Shown here piece after piece: positions 48,202 to 57,105 of a stretch of 64,000 nt of DNA. A model generated the notes under the pieces. That model searched no databases. It saw nothing but the letters and a program-made list of their open reading frames with translations, and was not told the DNA's origin. The first letter of the stretch is position 1. Each line of letters starts with the position of its first letter. Location of the stretch: NCBI RefSeq assembly GCF_017874715.1, contig NZ_JAGGLR010000037.1, positions 1 to 64,000 on the forward strand, given 5' to 3'. Position numbers and translations under genes: made by a program. Source of the stretch: Streptomyces iranensis. Its GTDB lineage: Bacteria > Actinomycetota > Actinomycetes > Streptomycetales > Streptomycetaceae.

Positions 48202-48906
48202 ATGACCAGTGCCACCGCCGCTCCGCCTGTCCTGCGTCTCGCGGGCGTCAGTCACACCTACTCGGGCCAGCGCCGCAGGACCACAGTCCTCAAGGACATC
48301 GACTACGCATTCGAACGCGGCACCTTGTACACCATCCTGGGCCCTTCCGGCAGCGGCAAGACCACCCTGCTCTCCCTCGCCAGCGGTCTCGACACCCCCA
48401 CCAGCGGCACTGTCAGCTTCGAGGGCCAGGACCTCGCCGAACTGGGGCTCGGCCGATACCGCAACCAGCACGCCGCCACGATCTTCCAGCAGTACAACCT
48501 CCTCACCTACATGACCGCCCTCCAGAACGTCACCTGCGCCATGGAGATCACCGGCACCAAACCCACGACCGGCAGTCGCAAGGCCCGAGCTCTGCACCTG
48601 CTGGAGAAGATCGGCCTCGACAGGGCGATGACCACCCGCAACGTCCTCCAGCTCTCCGGAGGCCAGCAGCAGCGCGTCGCCATCGCCCGCGCCCTCGCCT
48701 GTGACGTCGACATCCTCTTCGCCGACGAACCCACCGGAAACCTCGACGAAGACACTGCCCAGGGCATCATCGACACCTTCCGCGAACTCGCCCACGAACA
48801 AGACAAATGCGTAGTCGTCGTCACCCACTCCCAGCAACTGGCCGCCCAGTCCGACCGCATCCTCACCCTGCGCAAGGGGAAACTCACGGAACAGGTAAAG
48901 GCCTGA
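48202..48906 (+). CDS. ABC transporter ATP-binding protein (LolD/MacB type)
   Basis: A 234-residue ATPase with Walker A GPSGSGKTT (47-55), Q-loop around FQQYN, signature LSGGQQQR (151-158), Walker B ILFADE (171-176) and an H-loop THS. The length and single domain fit LolD/MacB/FtsE-type subunits that power FtsX-like permeases. It is the last gene of the three-gene exporter operon and starts 6 nt after the second permease. Confidence 0.92.
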   Translation: MTSATAAPPVLRLAGVSHTYSGQRRRTTVLKDIDYAFERGTLYTILGPSGSGKTTLLSLASGLDTPTSGTVSFEGQDLAELGLGRYRNQHAATIFQQYNLLTYMTALQNVTCAMEITGTKPTTGSRKARALHLLEKIGLDRAMTTRNVLQLSGGQQQRVAIARALACDVDILFADEPTGNLDEDTAQGIIDTFRELAHEQDKCVVVVTHSQQLAAQSDRILTLRKGKLTEQVKA

Positions 48907-49022
48907 TGAAGACAGGTGCGCTGCCGGCGGCAGCCGCTCCGGTACGCGCCCTCGCCCTGTCCGCCTCCGGGCGGACGGATAACCTGGGCCCGGTCAGCGA
49001 AGATCGCAGAAGGGCAGAGCAC

Positions 49023-49241
49023 ATGGCAGACATCGTGGAGAGGGCGGCGCGGAAGGTCTTCGAGCGTTACGACGTCGACGGGGACGGCCTGGTCACCGCG
49101 GACGAATACCGGCAGGTCGTGGCGGAGTTGGAGGGCTCGGAGATCACCCAGTCGCAGGCTCAGGAGCTCATCGACTCGCTCGACACCGACGGCGATCGCC
49201 AGATGTCCTTCGAGGAGTTCTGGGCGGCCATGAATGCCTGA
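49023..49241 (+). CDS. Small EF-hand calcium-binding protein
   Basis: A 72-residue cytosolic protein with two canonical 12-residue EF-hand loops: DVDGDGLVTADE (17-28) and DTDGDRQMSFEE (54-65). Both have Asp or Ser at the usual ligand positions and Glu at position 12. AGAAGG lies 9 nt before the ATG at 49023. It resembles the CabC-type small calcium proteins of Streptomyces, linked to calcium buffering in aerial growth; that role is inferred by family. It has its own 116-nt upstream region and a strong downstream terminator, so it looks like a single-gene unit. Confidence 0.85.
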   Translation: MADIVERAARKVFERYDVDGDGLVTADEYRQVVAELEGSEITQSQAQELIDSLDTDGDRQMSFEEFWAAMNA

Positions 49242-49275
49242 CACCGCCGGGTCCGGCACATGAACGTGCGACGGA

Positions 49276-49304
49276 GCCCGTCCCCGCCACCGGCGGGGAC
49301 GGGC
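49276..49304. terminator. 13-bp hairpin terminator
   Basis: GCCCGTCCCCGCC (49276-49288) and GGCGGGGACGGGC (49292-49304) pair perfectly around a 3-nt loop, followed on the plus strand by TGCTTGTTCTC. It lies between the EF-hand gene and the convergent SDR gene and can serve both. Confidence 0.85.
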
Positions 49305-49327
49305 TGCTTGTTCTCAAAACGGTGGCG

Positions 49328-50062
49328 TCACAATTGGGTGCCGCCGCCGTCCACCGCGAGTTCGGCGCCGGTGGTGTAGGTCGCGTCGAAGGCGAGGAAT
49401 ATGGCAGCACGTGCGACCTCCTCCGGATTCCCCGTACGCAGCATCGGAATCTGGGCGGCGTAACCCGCCAGCATTTCATCCGCTACCTCTGCGGGCAGGT
49501 TCTTGTACAGAATGCCCGTGTCGATCGGCCCCGGGCTCACCGCGTTGACACGTACGCCGCGCGGCAGCAGTTCGCGAGCCCAGGTTCGCGCCATCGACCG
49601 GAGGGCAGCCTTGCTCGCCGCGTAGACACCATGGTCCAGTTGCCCCAGCACATTCGAGACCGAGGTGGTCAGCACCACGCCGCTGCCCTCGGCAAGCAGC
49701 GGAAGCAACCGCTGCAAAGTGAAGTAGGGCCCCTTGGTGTTGACCGCGAAGATGGCATCGTACATTTGCTCGGTCGTCGCCTCGAACGACGTCGAGTCGG
49801 TGATGCCCGCATTCAGGAACACCGCGTCCAGTTGACCGAACGCCTCCTCGGCCTTCCCCGCAAGCGCGTCGATGTCGGCCTTTGAGCCGACGTCGCTGCC
49901 AACCGCGACCAGCCCCTCTTTGCTCGCCGCTTCGAGCGCGGCTTCCTTGCGCCCCGTGACCATCACCTGAGCACCCTCGGCCGCCAGCAGACGTGCGATC
50001 GACAGGCCGATTCCGCTGCTGCCACCGGTGACGAGGGCGCGCTTTCCGTTGTACTTTTCCAT
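49328..50062 (-). CDS. Short-chain dehydrogenase/reductase (SDR)
   Basis: A 244-residue classical SDR. TGGSSGIG near the N-terminus binds NAD(P)H; an NAG block, Ser134, Tyr147 and Lys151 (YAASK) form the catalytic set; the C-terminal AVDGGGTQL is typical. The start at 50062 is chosen because it directly precedes the Rossmann fold; the frame continues 24 codons upstream into the promoter region. It is divergent from a LysR gene with a palindrome between them, so the LysR protein probably controls it. The substrate is unknown; these pairs are common in Streptomyces and often respond to quinones or other electrophiles. Confidence 0.88.
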   Translation of the reverse strand: MEKYNGKRALVTGGSSGIGLSIARLLAAEGAQVMVTGRKEAALEAASKEGLVAVGSDVGSKADIDALAGKAEEAFGQLDAVFLNAGITDSTSFEATTEQMYDAIFAVNTKGPYFTLQRLLPLLAEGSGVVLTTSVSNVLGQLDHGVYAASKAALRSMARTWARELLPRGVRVNAVSPGPIDTGILYKNLPAEVADEMLAGYAAQIPMLRTGNPEEVARAAIFLAFDATYTTGAELAVDGGGTQL

Positions 50063-50119
50063 GCCTCGATTCAAATCCCGGACCGGCGACGGCGTCCAAG
50101 ACCCAATCTGCAACCCGTT

Positions 50120-50134
50120 ATGCGCACATTGCAT
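50120..50134. promoter_or_regulatory. LysR-type operator candidate
   Basis: ATGC-N7-GCAT is an interrupted palindrome in the 89-nt spacer between the divergent SDR and LysR genes. LysR regulators usually bind such dyads (T-N11-A type) between themselves and their target. Confidence 0.5.
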
Positions 50135-50151
50135 GTTGGTACGCTCGAAGC

Positions 50152-51057
50152 GTGCGCGTTCCCGGATCGGACCTCGATATGCGGCTTGTCGGCTACTTCA
50201 CGGTCGTGGCGGAGCACGCCAACTTCAGCCGCGCCGCAGCGGTGCTGCACGTCGCGCAGCCGTCCCTGAGCCGCCAGATCCAGCGCCTCGAGGAACATCT
50301 GGGCGTGCGCCTCTTCGACCGCACCCCACAGGGCAGCCGGCTCACGGAAGCCGGTCGCGCCTTTCTGCCGCAGGCTCAGGCGCTGCTCCAAGCGGCCCAT
50401 CAAGCCGAGCTCACCGCCCGCGAAGGCGTCACCCCGCGCGAGTTCACCATCGGGTACGTCGAGGATCTGGTCATCACGCACGCCGTGCGCCGGCTGCGGC
50501 ATCGACACCCCACGGTCCGCATCCGGACCCGCCACCTGGCGTGGAACGACGCCCACGCCCTCACCGACCGCCGTGTGGACGCCCTGGTCGCCCGCGCCCC
50601 ACTGCCCTTCCCCGCCGACCGCTTGCGCCTCACCGATCTGTGGACCGAGCCACGGGTTCTGGTCGTCTCCACGGACCACCGCCTGGCCGGAAAGGAGTCG
50701 GTAACCGTCGACGACCTCGGCGAAGAAGTCTTGCCGCAATGCCCGAGCGCGGTCCAGCAATGGAGCGATTTCGCCCGCCTGGAGCCGCGCCCGGATGGCG
50801 TTCCGGCTCGCAGCGCGCCGATCGACTACGAATCGTTCGAGGACAAGCTCGACCTTGTGGCCGAGGAGCGGACGGTATTGATTCTGGCCGCCGGCGACCG
50901 GCGGCCCCAACTGCGCCCCGGCCTGACCACCGTGCCCATCGAGGGCATCGACCCGGTCCGCGTCGTCCTGGCCACGCGCTCGGCCGAGGCCAACCCTCTG
51001 ATCAGCGATTTCCTGAACGCCTGGTCATCCGACGCACCCGATCCCCGGGGTCGTTGA
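50152..51057 (+). CDS. LysR-family transcriptional regulator
   Basis: A 301-residue protein with an N-terminal winged helix-turn-helix (FTVVAEHANFSRAAAVLHVAQPSLSRQI, about residues 16-43) and a periplasmic-binding-protein-like effector domain. The GTG at 50152 is used; an ATG at 50179 would remove nine residues and still keep the DNA-binding domain. It is divergent from the SDR gene, which it likely controls. Its stop is followed by the long leader of the polysaccharide operon. Confidence 0.9.
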   Translation: MRVPGSDLDMRLVGYFTVVAEHANFSRAAAVLHVAQPSLSRQIQRLEEHLGVRLFDRTPQGSRLTEAGRAFLPQAQALLQAAHQAELTAREGVTPREFTIGYVEDLVITHAVRRLRHRHPTVRIRTRHLAWNDAHALTDRRVDALVARAPLPFPADRLRLTDLWTEPRVLVVSTDHRLAGKESVTVDDLGEEVLPQCPSAVQQWSDFARLEPRPDGVPARSAPIDYESFEDKLDLVAEERTVLILAAGDRRPQLRPGLTTVPIEGIDPVRVVLATRSAEANPLISDFLNAWSSDAPDPRGR

Positions 51058-51157
51058 GCGGGGCATAAGGCACGTCTTCGTCGTCAGGGCGCCCGCGGGC
51101 GGTCACCGATCGTGGATCCGGCTTCAAAGTTTGGGCACAAGTTGCACACATTCCCTC

Positions 51158-51186
51158 TTCAGATGGGCCCCCCGATGGTCTAGATT
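51158..51186 (+). promoter_or_regulatory. Promoter candidate for the polysaccharide operon
   Basis: TTCAGA (51158-51163), a 17-nt spacer and TAGATT (51181-51186) resemble Streptomyces HrdB-type -35/-10 elements (TTGACA, TAGnnT). It lies in the only clearly A+T-richer patch before the operon. Confidence 0.4.
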
Positions 51187-51444
51187 GACCCTGCTTCACA
51201 TGTTTGGACACCAGGCGACAAATAATGATCTATGGGTCCGGCTCTACGGGTAGTCAGCAGTCGCGTCGACGGCGCCAGACGTGGGGGTGATCAATTCCTG
51301 GAGCCCGGGAGGGGCCTTGGGTGCGGGGAGCACCCGAGGTTTCGACGGGCTTCCGCGCACCTCGAGAGTCTGGCAGGACAAGCGAGTCCGCTGCCGCCAG
51401 GGTGGGCTGTTCGAGTAGCTCTGAGATAGCCGCGATGTCATGTG

Positions 51445-51545
51445 CGGGGGGTGGGGACCTCCCGCGGGGAGGACCAGCGCGGCACGGGAGGTGGGGGCCT
51501 CCCGAGGGGAGGGGCAGTGCGGGGGGCGGGGGCCTCCCGAGAACA
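51445..51545 (+). repeat. Imperfect repeats forming CCTCCC/GGGAGG hairpins
   Basis: The motif GGGRCCTCCCG occurs three times, with CCTCCCG at 51458, 51498 and 51533. In the first two copies a GGAGG or GGGAGG follows within a few bases, giving short hairpins (for example arms 498-503 and 507-512 of the 51 kb block with a 3-nt loop). The repeat period is 35-40 nt. CCTCC is also the anti-Shine-Dalgarno sequence, so these could affect translation or simply be a dispersed Streptomyces repeat. Confidence 0.6.
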
Positions 51546-51590
51546 GTGTTAGGCGAATACGTCGAACCACTGGGGACCTTGGGGGGTTCT

Positions 51591-53069
51591 GTGCGGCAAG
51601 GGGGATTACTCAACCCGTTTCCGTCGGCGCGCGGGCGTCTGGCGGACGGGGCAATCAGACAGCCCGCGAACGACTGGGAGCAGCGGTACCGCCGTACCGT
51701 GATCACCAGCGATACCGTGGCCACCGCCTTCGTGGTGGCGGCGATCGGCAACTTCTTCGGGGCCCGGGACGCGGCCAACTGGCACGAGAAGTGGGGAATT
51801 CTCGCATTCGGCACCGAGCTGCTGGTGCTGGGGGCGCTCGCGGTGAGCCGGTCGTGGGCTCCGGCCGTGCTCGGCCAGGGTGCCGAGGAATTCCGCCGGC
51901 TCGGACGCTCACTGTTCACGGCGACCGTCGTACTGGCGCTCGGCGGTATCGCCCTCACCTCGCGCAACATCAAACTCTGGATCTTCGTCGCGATCCCCGC
52001 GATCGCGCTCATCACCATGACCGCGCGTTATCTGCTGCGCCTCTGGCTGCACAGACAGCGGAAGGAAGGACGGTGCCTGCGACCGGTGCTCGCTGCCGGG
52101 AGCCCGGCCACCGTGCGCGACCTGATCACCCGAACCCGCAAGTTCCCGCACCTCGGCTGGCGGGTGGAGGCGGTGTGCACGACGGACGGTCGTGGGCTCG
52201 ACGGTGACCAACTGGACGGAGTGCGGGTCGTCGGCCGGCTGACGGACGTCGCCAAGCACGTCCGCCACGACGGCTACCGCGTCGTCGCGGTCACACCGGA
52301 CCCGCACTGGTCACCGGACCGGCTGCAGCGGCTGGCTTGGAACCTCGAAGGCAGTGACGCGGAGATGGTCGTGGCCCCCGTGCTGATGGAGGTGGCCGGC
52401 CCGCGGCTGCACATCGACGCGGTGCTCGGGATCCCGCTGCTGCGGGTCAGCATGCCGACCTTCACCGGGGGCCGCCGGGCGGTCAAAGGGGTCGTCGACC
52501 GGATGGGCGCGGCGATCCTGCTGGTGCTGTTCGCGCCGCTGATGGTGTTCGTCGGGCTGCTCGTGCTGGTGGACAGCCGGGGTGGGGCCTTCTACCGCCA
52601 GCGCAGGGTCGGCAAGGACGGCCGCGAGTTCACCATTCTCAAGTTCCGCACCATGGTCGCCGGGGCCGACCGGGCACGTGCCGAACTGGCCGACCGCAAC
52701 GAGGGTTCGGGGCTGCTGTTCAAGCTCCGCCGGGATCCGCGGGTGACCCGGGTGGGAGCGGTGCTGCGCCGGTACTCGATCGACGAGCTCCCGCAGCTTT
52801 TCAACGTGCTCACCGGATCGATGTCGCTCGTCGGCCCGCGGCCTCCGTTACCGGAGGAGTCCGCCGCGTACGGCCCGGACATCCGGCGGCGGCTGCTGGT
52901 CAAGCCCGGACTCACCGGCCTGTGGCAGATCAGCGGGCGCAGCGACCTGCCGTGGGAGGAGGCGGTCCGGCTGGACCTGCGGTACGTGGAGGACTGGTCG
53001 CTCGCCCTGGACACAGTGATCTTGTGGAAGACGCTGCGTGCGGTGCTCCAGGGGCAGGGGGCCTACTGA
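51591..53069 (+). CDS. Initiating sugar-phosphate transferase (WcaJ/WbaP type)
   Basis: A polyprenyl-phosphate hexose-1-phosphate transferase of about 492 residues that loads the first sugar of an exopolysaccharide on the membrane lipid. Seen: N-terminal TM helices (TVATAFVVAAIGNFF and three more), a soluble Rossmann-like middle, another hydrophobic segment, then the sugar-transferase domain with FYRQRRVGKDG (about residue 333), KFRTM, SIDELPQL, GPRP and LTGLWQISGR. The GTG at 51591 with GGGGGG about 5 nt upstream is preferred; a GTG at 51546 is possible. In-frame TTA codons lie at 51606-51608 and 52848-52850 (and at 51549-51551 if the longer start is used), so translation should need the bldA tRNA. 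It is the first gene of the polysaccharide operon. Confidence 0.9.
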   Translation: MRQGGLLNPFPSARGRLADGAIRQPANDWEQRYRRTVITSDTVATAFVVAAIGNFFGARDAANWHEKWGILAFGTELLVLGALAVSRSWAPAVLGQGAEEFRRLGRSLFTATVVLALGGIALTSRNIKLWIFVAIPAIALITMTARYLLRLWLHRQRKEGRCLRPVLAAGSPATVRDLITRTRKFPHLGWRVEAVCTTDGRGLDGDQLDGVRVVGRLTDVAKHVRHDGYRVVAVTPDPHWSPDRLQRLAWNLEGSDAEMVVAPVLMEVAGPRLHIDAVLGIPLLRVSMPTFTGGRRAVKGVVDRMGAAILLVLFAPLMVFVGLLVLVDSRGGAFYRQRRVGKDGREFTILKFRTMVAGADRARAELADRNEGSGLLFKLRRDPRVTRVGAVLRRYSIDELPQLFNVLTGSMSLVGPRPPLPEESAAYGPDIRRRLLVKPGLTGLWQISGRSDLPWEEAVRLDLRYVEDWSLALDTVILWKTLRAVLQGQGAY

Positions 53070-53142
53070 TGCGCGGGGGGCGTCGTCCGTCCGGCGCACG
53101 GAAGGCAGGCCGGAAGGGCTTGCCTGGGGGGAGGAACGGATC

Positions 53143-54457
<1,315 letters not shown>

Positions 54458-54468
<11 letters not shown>

Positions 54469-55711
54469 CACATCGTTTGGTGACACGGCCAGTGGCGAGC
54501 GGCCGGACCGGCGCGCGCTGATCCTGGTGGAGAACCTGTCGGTGCCGTTCGACCGGCGGGTGTGGCAGGAGTGCACGACGCTGCGCGACGCGGGCTGGGA
54601 GGTGCACGTCATCTGTCCCCGGGGGACCAAGCGGGACACGGAGCCGGAGGCGGAGATCGACGGGGTGCGGATCCACCGCTACCCGTTGCGCGCGGCCACC
54701 GGAGGGCCGGCCGGCTACCTGCGGGAGTACGGATCGGCGTTGTGGCACACGGCCCGGCTGGCCCGGAAGGTGGGACCGGTCGACGTGGTCCACGCCTGCA
54801 ACCCGCCCGATCTGCTGTTCCTGCCGGCACTGTGGCTGAAGCGGCGCGGTGCGCGGTTCGTCTTCGACCAGCACGACCTGGTACCCGAGCTGTACCTCTC
54901 CCGGTTCGACCGCGGCAGGGATCTGCTCTACCGCGCCGTGTGCGCGCTGGAACGGCGGACCTACCGGGCCGCGGACGTCGTGCTCGCCACGAACGAGAGC
55001 TACCGGGACGTCGCGGTGCGCCGTGGCGGCCGGCGGCCGGAGGACGTCTTCGTGGTGCGTAGTGCGCCCCAGATCGAGCGGTTCCAACCGGTGCCGCCCG
55101 AGCCGGAGTTGAAGCGCGGCAGGACCCATCTGCTGTGCTACCTCGGAGTCATGGGCCCGCAGGACGGCGTCGACTACGCTTTGCGGGCCCTCGCGAAGCT
55201 GCGCGACGAGCTCGGGCGGACCGACTGGCACGCGGTGTTCGTCGGCTCCGGCGACGCCTTCGACGCGATGGTGGAGCTGTCCCGGCGGCTCGGTCTCACC
55301 GAGCAGGTGCAGTTCACCGGGCGCATTCCGGACGCCGACCTGGTGCGCTACCTGTCCACCGCGGACGTCTGCCTCTCCCCGGACCCGCGCAATCCGCTCA
55401 ACGACGTGTCGACCATGAACAAGGTCCTGGAGTACATGGCGATGGGCCGGCCGATCGTCTCGTTCGACCTGAAGGAGGCGCGAGTCTCCGCCGGTGACGC
55501 CGCCGTCTACGCGCCCGCCAACGACGAGGCCGAGTTCGCGGGGCTCATCGCGCTGCTCCTCGACGATCCGGAGAAGCGGGCCCGGATGGGCAAGATCGGC
55601 CAGGAGCGGATCAGCGGGCCGCTCTCCTGGCGGAACTCGCAAGCGTCGCTGCTCGCCGCCTACGCGTCGGCGGGCGACCCGGACCGGGCAGGGAGGAGGC
55701 CGCGCCGTTGA
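54458..55711 (+). CDS. Family 4-type glycosyltransferase
   Basis: A 417-residue retaining GT-B glycosyltransferase. The N-terminal half begins with a Rossmann strand (ALILVEN) and a DRRVW acceptor-side motif. The C-terminal half has YLGVMGPQDGVDYAL, VFVGSG and the family 4-like donor motif region (NPLNDVSTMNKVLEYMAMGRPIV). It would add a sugar to the lipid-linked intermediate in the cytosol. The TTG at 54458 overlaps the preceding stop by 11 nt; no other in-frame start fits the conserved N-terminus. Donor and linkage cannot be read from sequence. Confidence 0.85.
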
Positions 55712-57105
55712 GCGATGACACGATACGCCTGGTCACGATCGGGCGGATGCTCCGTCGGCGGTGGCGGCTCCTCGCCATCCTCGCCGTGGTGGGCGCGCTC
55801 GTCGGCTATGGCACCTCGGTGCTGTTCCCGCCGCGTTACACGACGTCGGCATCGGTACTGCTGCCGGGGCAGTGGGAAGAGCGCGAGCTGCTGACTCAGG
55901 TGGACATCGCGACCAGTTCGGCGGTGGTCGACCGCGCGGCCGCCACGCTCGGCTGGAAGGGCGTCAGCGGCGGTGAGCTGCGGGATCGGGTGAGCGCCAA
56001 GGCAGCCGACGGGAACATCATCAAGATCTCGGGTACGGCCGACACCCCGGAGCGCGCGCAGCGGCTCTCCGACCAGGTGGCCCAGGAATTCGTCACCTTC
56101 GCCGCGCGGATCGCGGGCGGCAGCACCGACCCCGAAGCGGTTACGGGGGCCGAGGCGCTGCGGCAGAAGGTGGCGGAGACCAACCGCCGCATCACCGACC
56201 TGGCCAACGCGGCCGGTCCGGGGCAGACCGTGGAGAGCGTGCAGGCCCGCACCGAGCTGGAGAAGCTGCGCACCGCGCTGCAGGAGGCCATGAAGAAGCT
56301 GGACGAGGCCGACCCGGCGACCAACAAGTCCAACATGGTCGTCATGGGGCCTGCGGCCCGGCCGACCGGCGAGGCACCGCCGACGAGGACGCAGCTCATC
56401 GTCGCCGGAGCGCTGTTGTTCTTCCTGCTCGCGGTCATCGGCCATCTCGCCGCCGCACGGGTGAATCGCCGACCGCGGACCGAACCGCAGATCGCCGCGG
56501 CGCTGGGCTCGACGCTGCTGGGTACCGTCGACGTACCTGGTGAACGGCGCGCGCACCGGCCGGAAGGCGGTGGCCCGCGGGCCCGGATCCGTCGGCTGCT
56601 CGGCGTCGACATCCGGTGGGACATACCGACGCCGCAGGCGTCCGGCGACGAGGCCGGCAGGCAAATCCGCTACCGGCGGGTGTGCGCCCGCCTCCGGGAC
56701 CAGTCGCCGGGTCCCCGGCGGCTGCTGGTGGTCGTGCCGGACGGCGACGAGATCGCCCGCCGGGCCGCCGGCCAGCTCGTCGCCGAGGCCAGGAGCGATC
56801 CGTCCCCGTCCGCTTCGAGCAGGGGATACCCCGTGCTGCGGATGGTGGAGGTTTCGGTGGACCGGCCGATCGTGCCGGACCGCGACACCGAGTCCGGCGC
56901 CCTGGTCGTCCTCAGCGCGGGCAGCTGGACCGCGGAGGAGCTCGCCGGCCTCGCCGAGGCGTGTGCGGACGCCGGTCATGAGGTCGTCGGCGTCGTCGTC
57001 GCCGGAACTGTCCGGGCCCGTCCGACGCGAACCGCCGACCGTCCTCCGGACGAGGCCACCCTGGCGCTCGCGGTGCGCGGCCACGCGACGGGGGGTTCGG
57101 TGTGA
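55708..57105 (+). CDS. Wzz-type polysaccharide chain-length protein with degenerate kinase-like domain
   Basis: A 465-residue protein. TM1 (about 19-41) and TM2 (about 229-250) flank an extracytoplasmic Wzz-type domain with coiled-coil propensity. The cytosolic C-terminus (about 335-465) has beta-alpha repeats like the MinD/BY-kinase fold (LLVVVPDGDE, GALVVLSAG, VVGVVVAG) but no Walker A motif. It likely helps set polymer length or organise export. The TTG start has GGAGGAGG about 7 nt upstream and overlaps the previous stop (TTGA). Confidence 0.8.
   Translation: MSDDTIRLVTIGRMLRRRWRLLAILAVVGALVGYGTSVLFPPRYTTSASVLLPGQWEERELLTQVDIATSSAVVDRAAATLGWKGVSGGELRDRVSAKAADGNIIKISGTADTPERAQRLSDQVAQEFVTFAARIAGGSTDPEAVTGAEALRQKVAETNRRITDLANAAGPGQTVESVQARTELEKLRTALQEAMKKLDEADPATNKSNMVVMGPAARPTGEAPPTRTQLIVAGALLFFLLAVIGHLAAARVNRRPRTEPQIAAALGSTLLGTVDVPGERRAHRPEGGGPRARIRRLLGVDIRWDIPTPQASGDEAGRQIRYRRVCARLRDQSPGPRRLLVVVPDGDEIARRAAGQLVAEARSDPSPSASSRGYPVLRMVEVSVDRPIVPDRDTESGALVVLSAGSWTAEELAGLAEACADAGHEVVGVVVAGTVRARPTRTADRPPDEATLALAVRGHATGGSV

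Larger units (their letters stand above)
51058..51590. other. 533-nt gene-free region: leader of the polysaccharide operon
   Basis: No convincing gene. The first part (about 51100-51240) is relatively A+T-rich and holds a promoter candidate. The second part (about 51445-51545) is G-rich and contains repeated CCTCCC/GGGAGG hairpins. A frame joined to the sugar transferase is open from 51321, but it encodes low-complexity Gly/Pro/Arg protein across the repeats and is unlikely to be translated. If the promoter is right, the mRNA leader is about 400 nt. Confidence 0.6.

Noticed and set aside
51445..51545. Repeat array considered as CRISPR
   Set aside because: Only three imperfect G-rich units with no unique spacers of constant size and no cas genes nearby.
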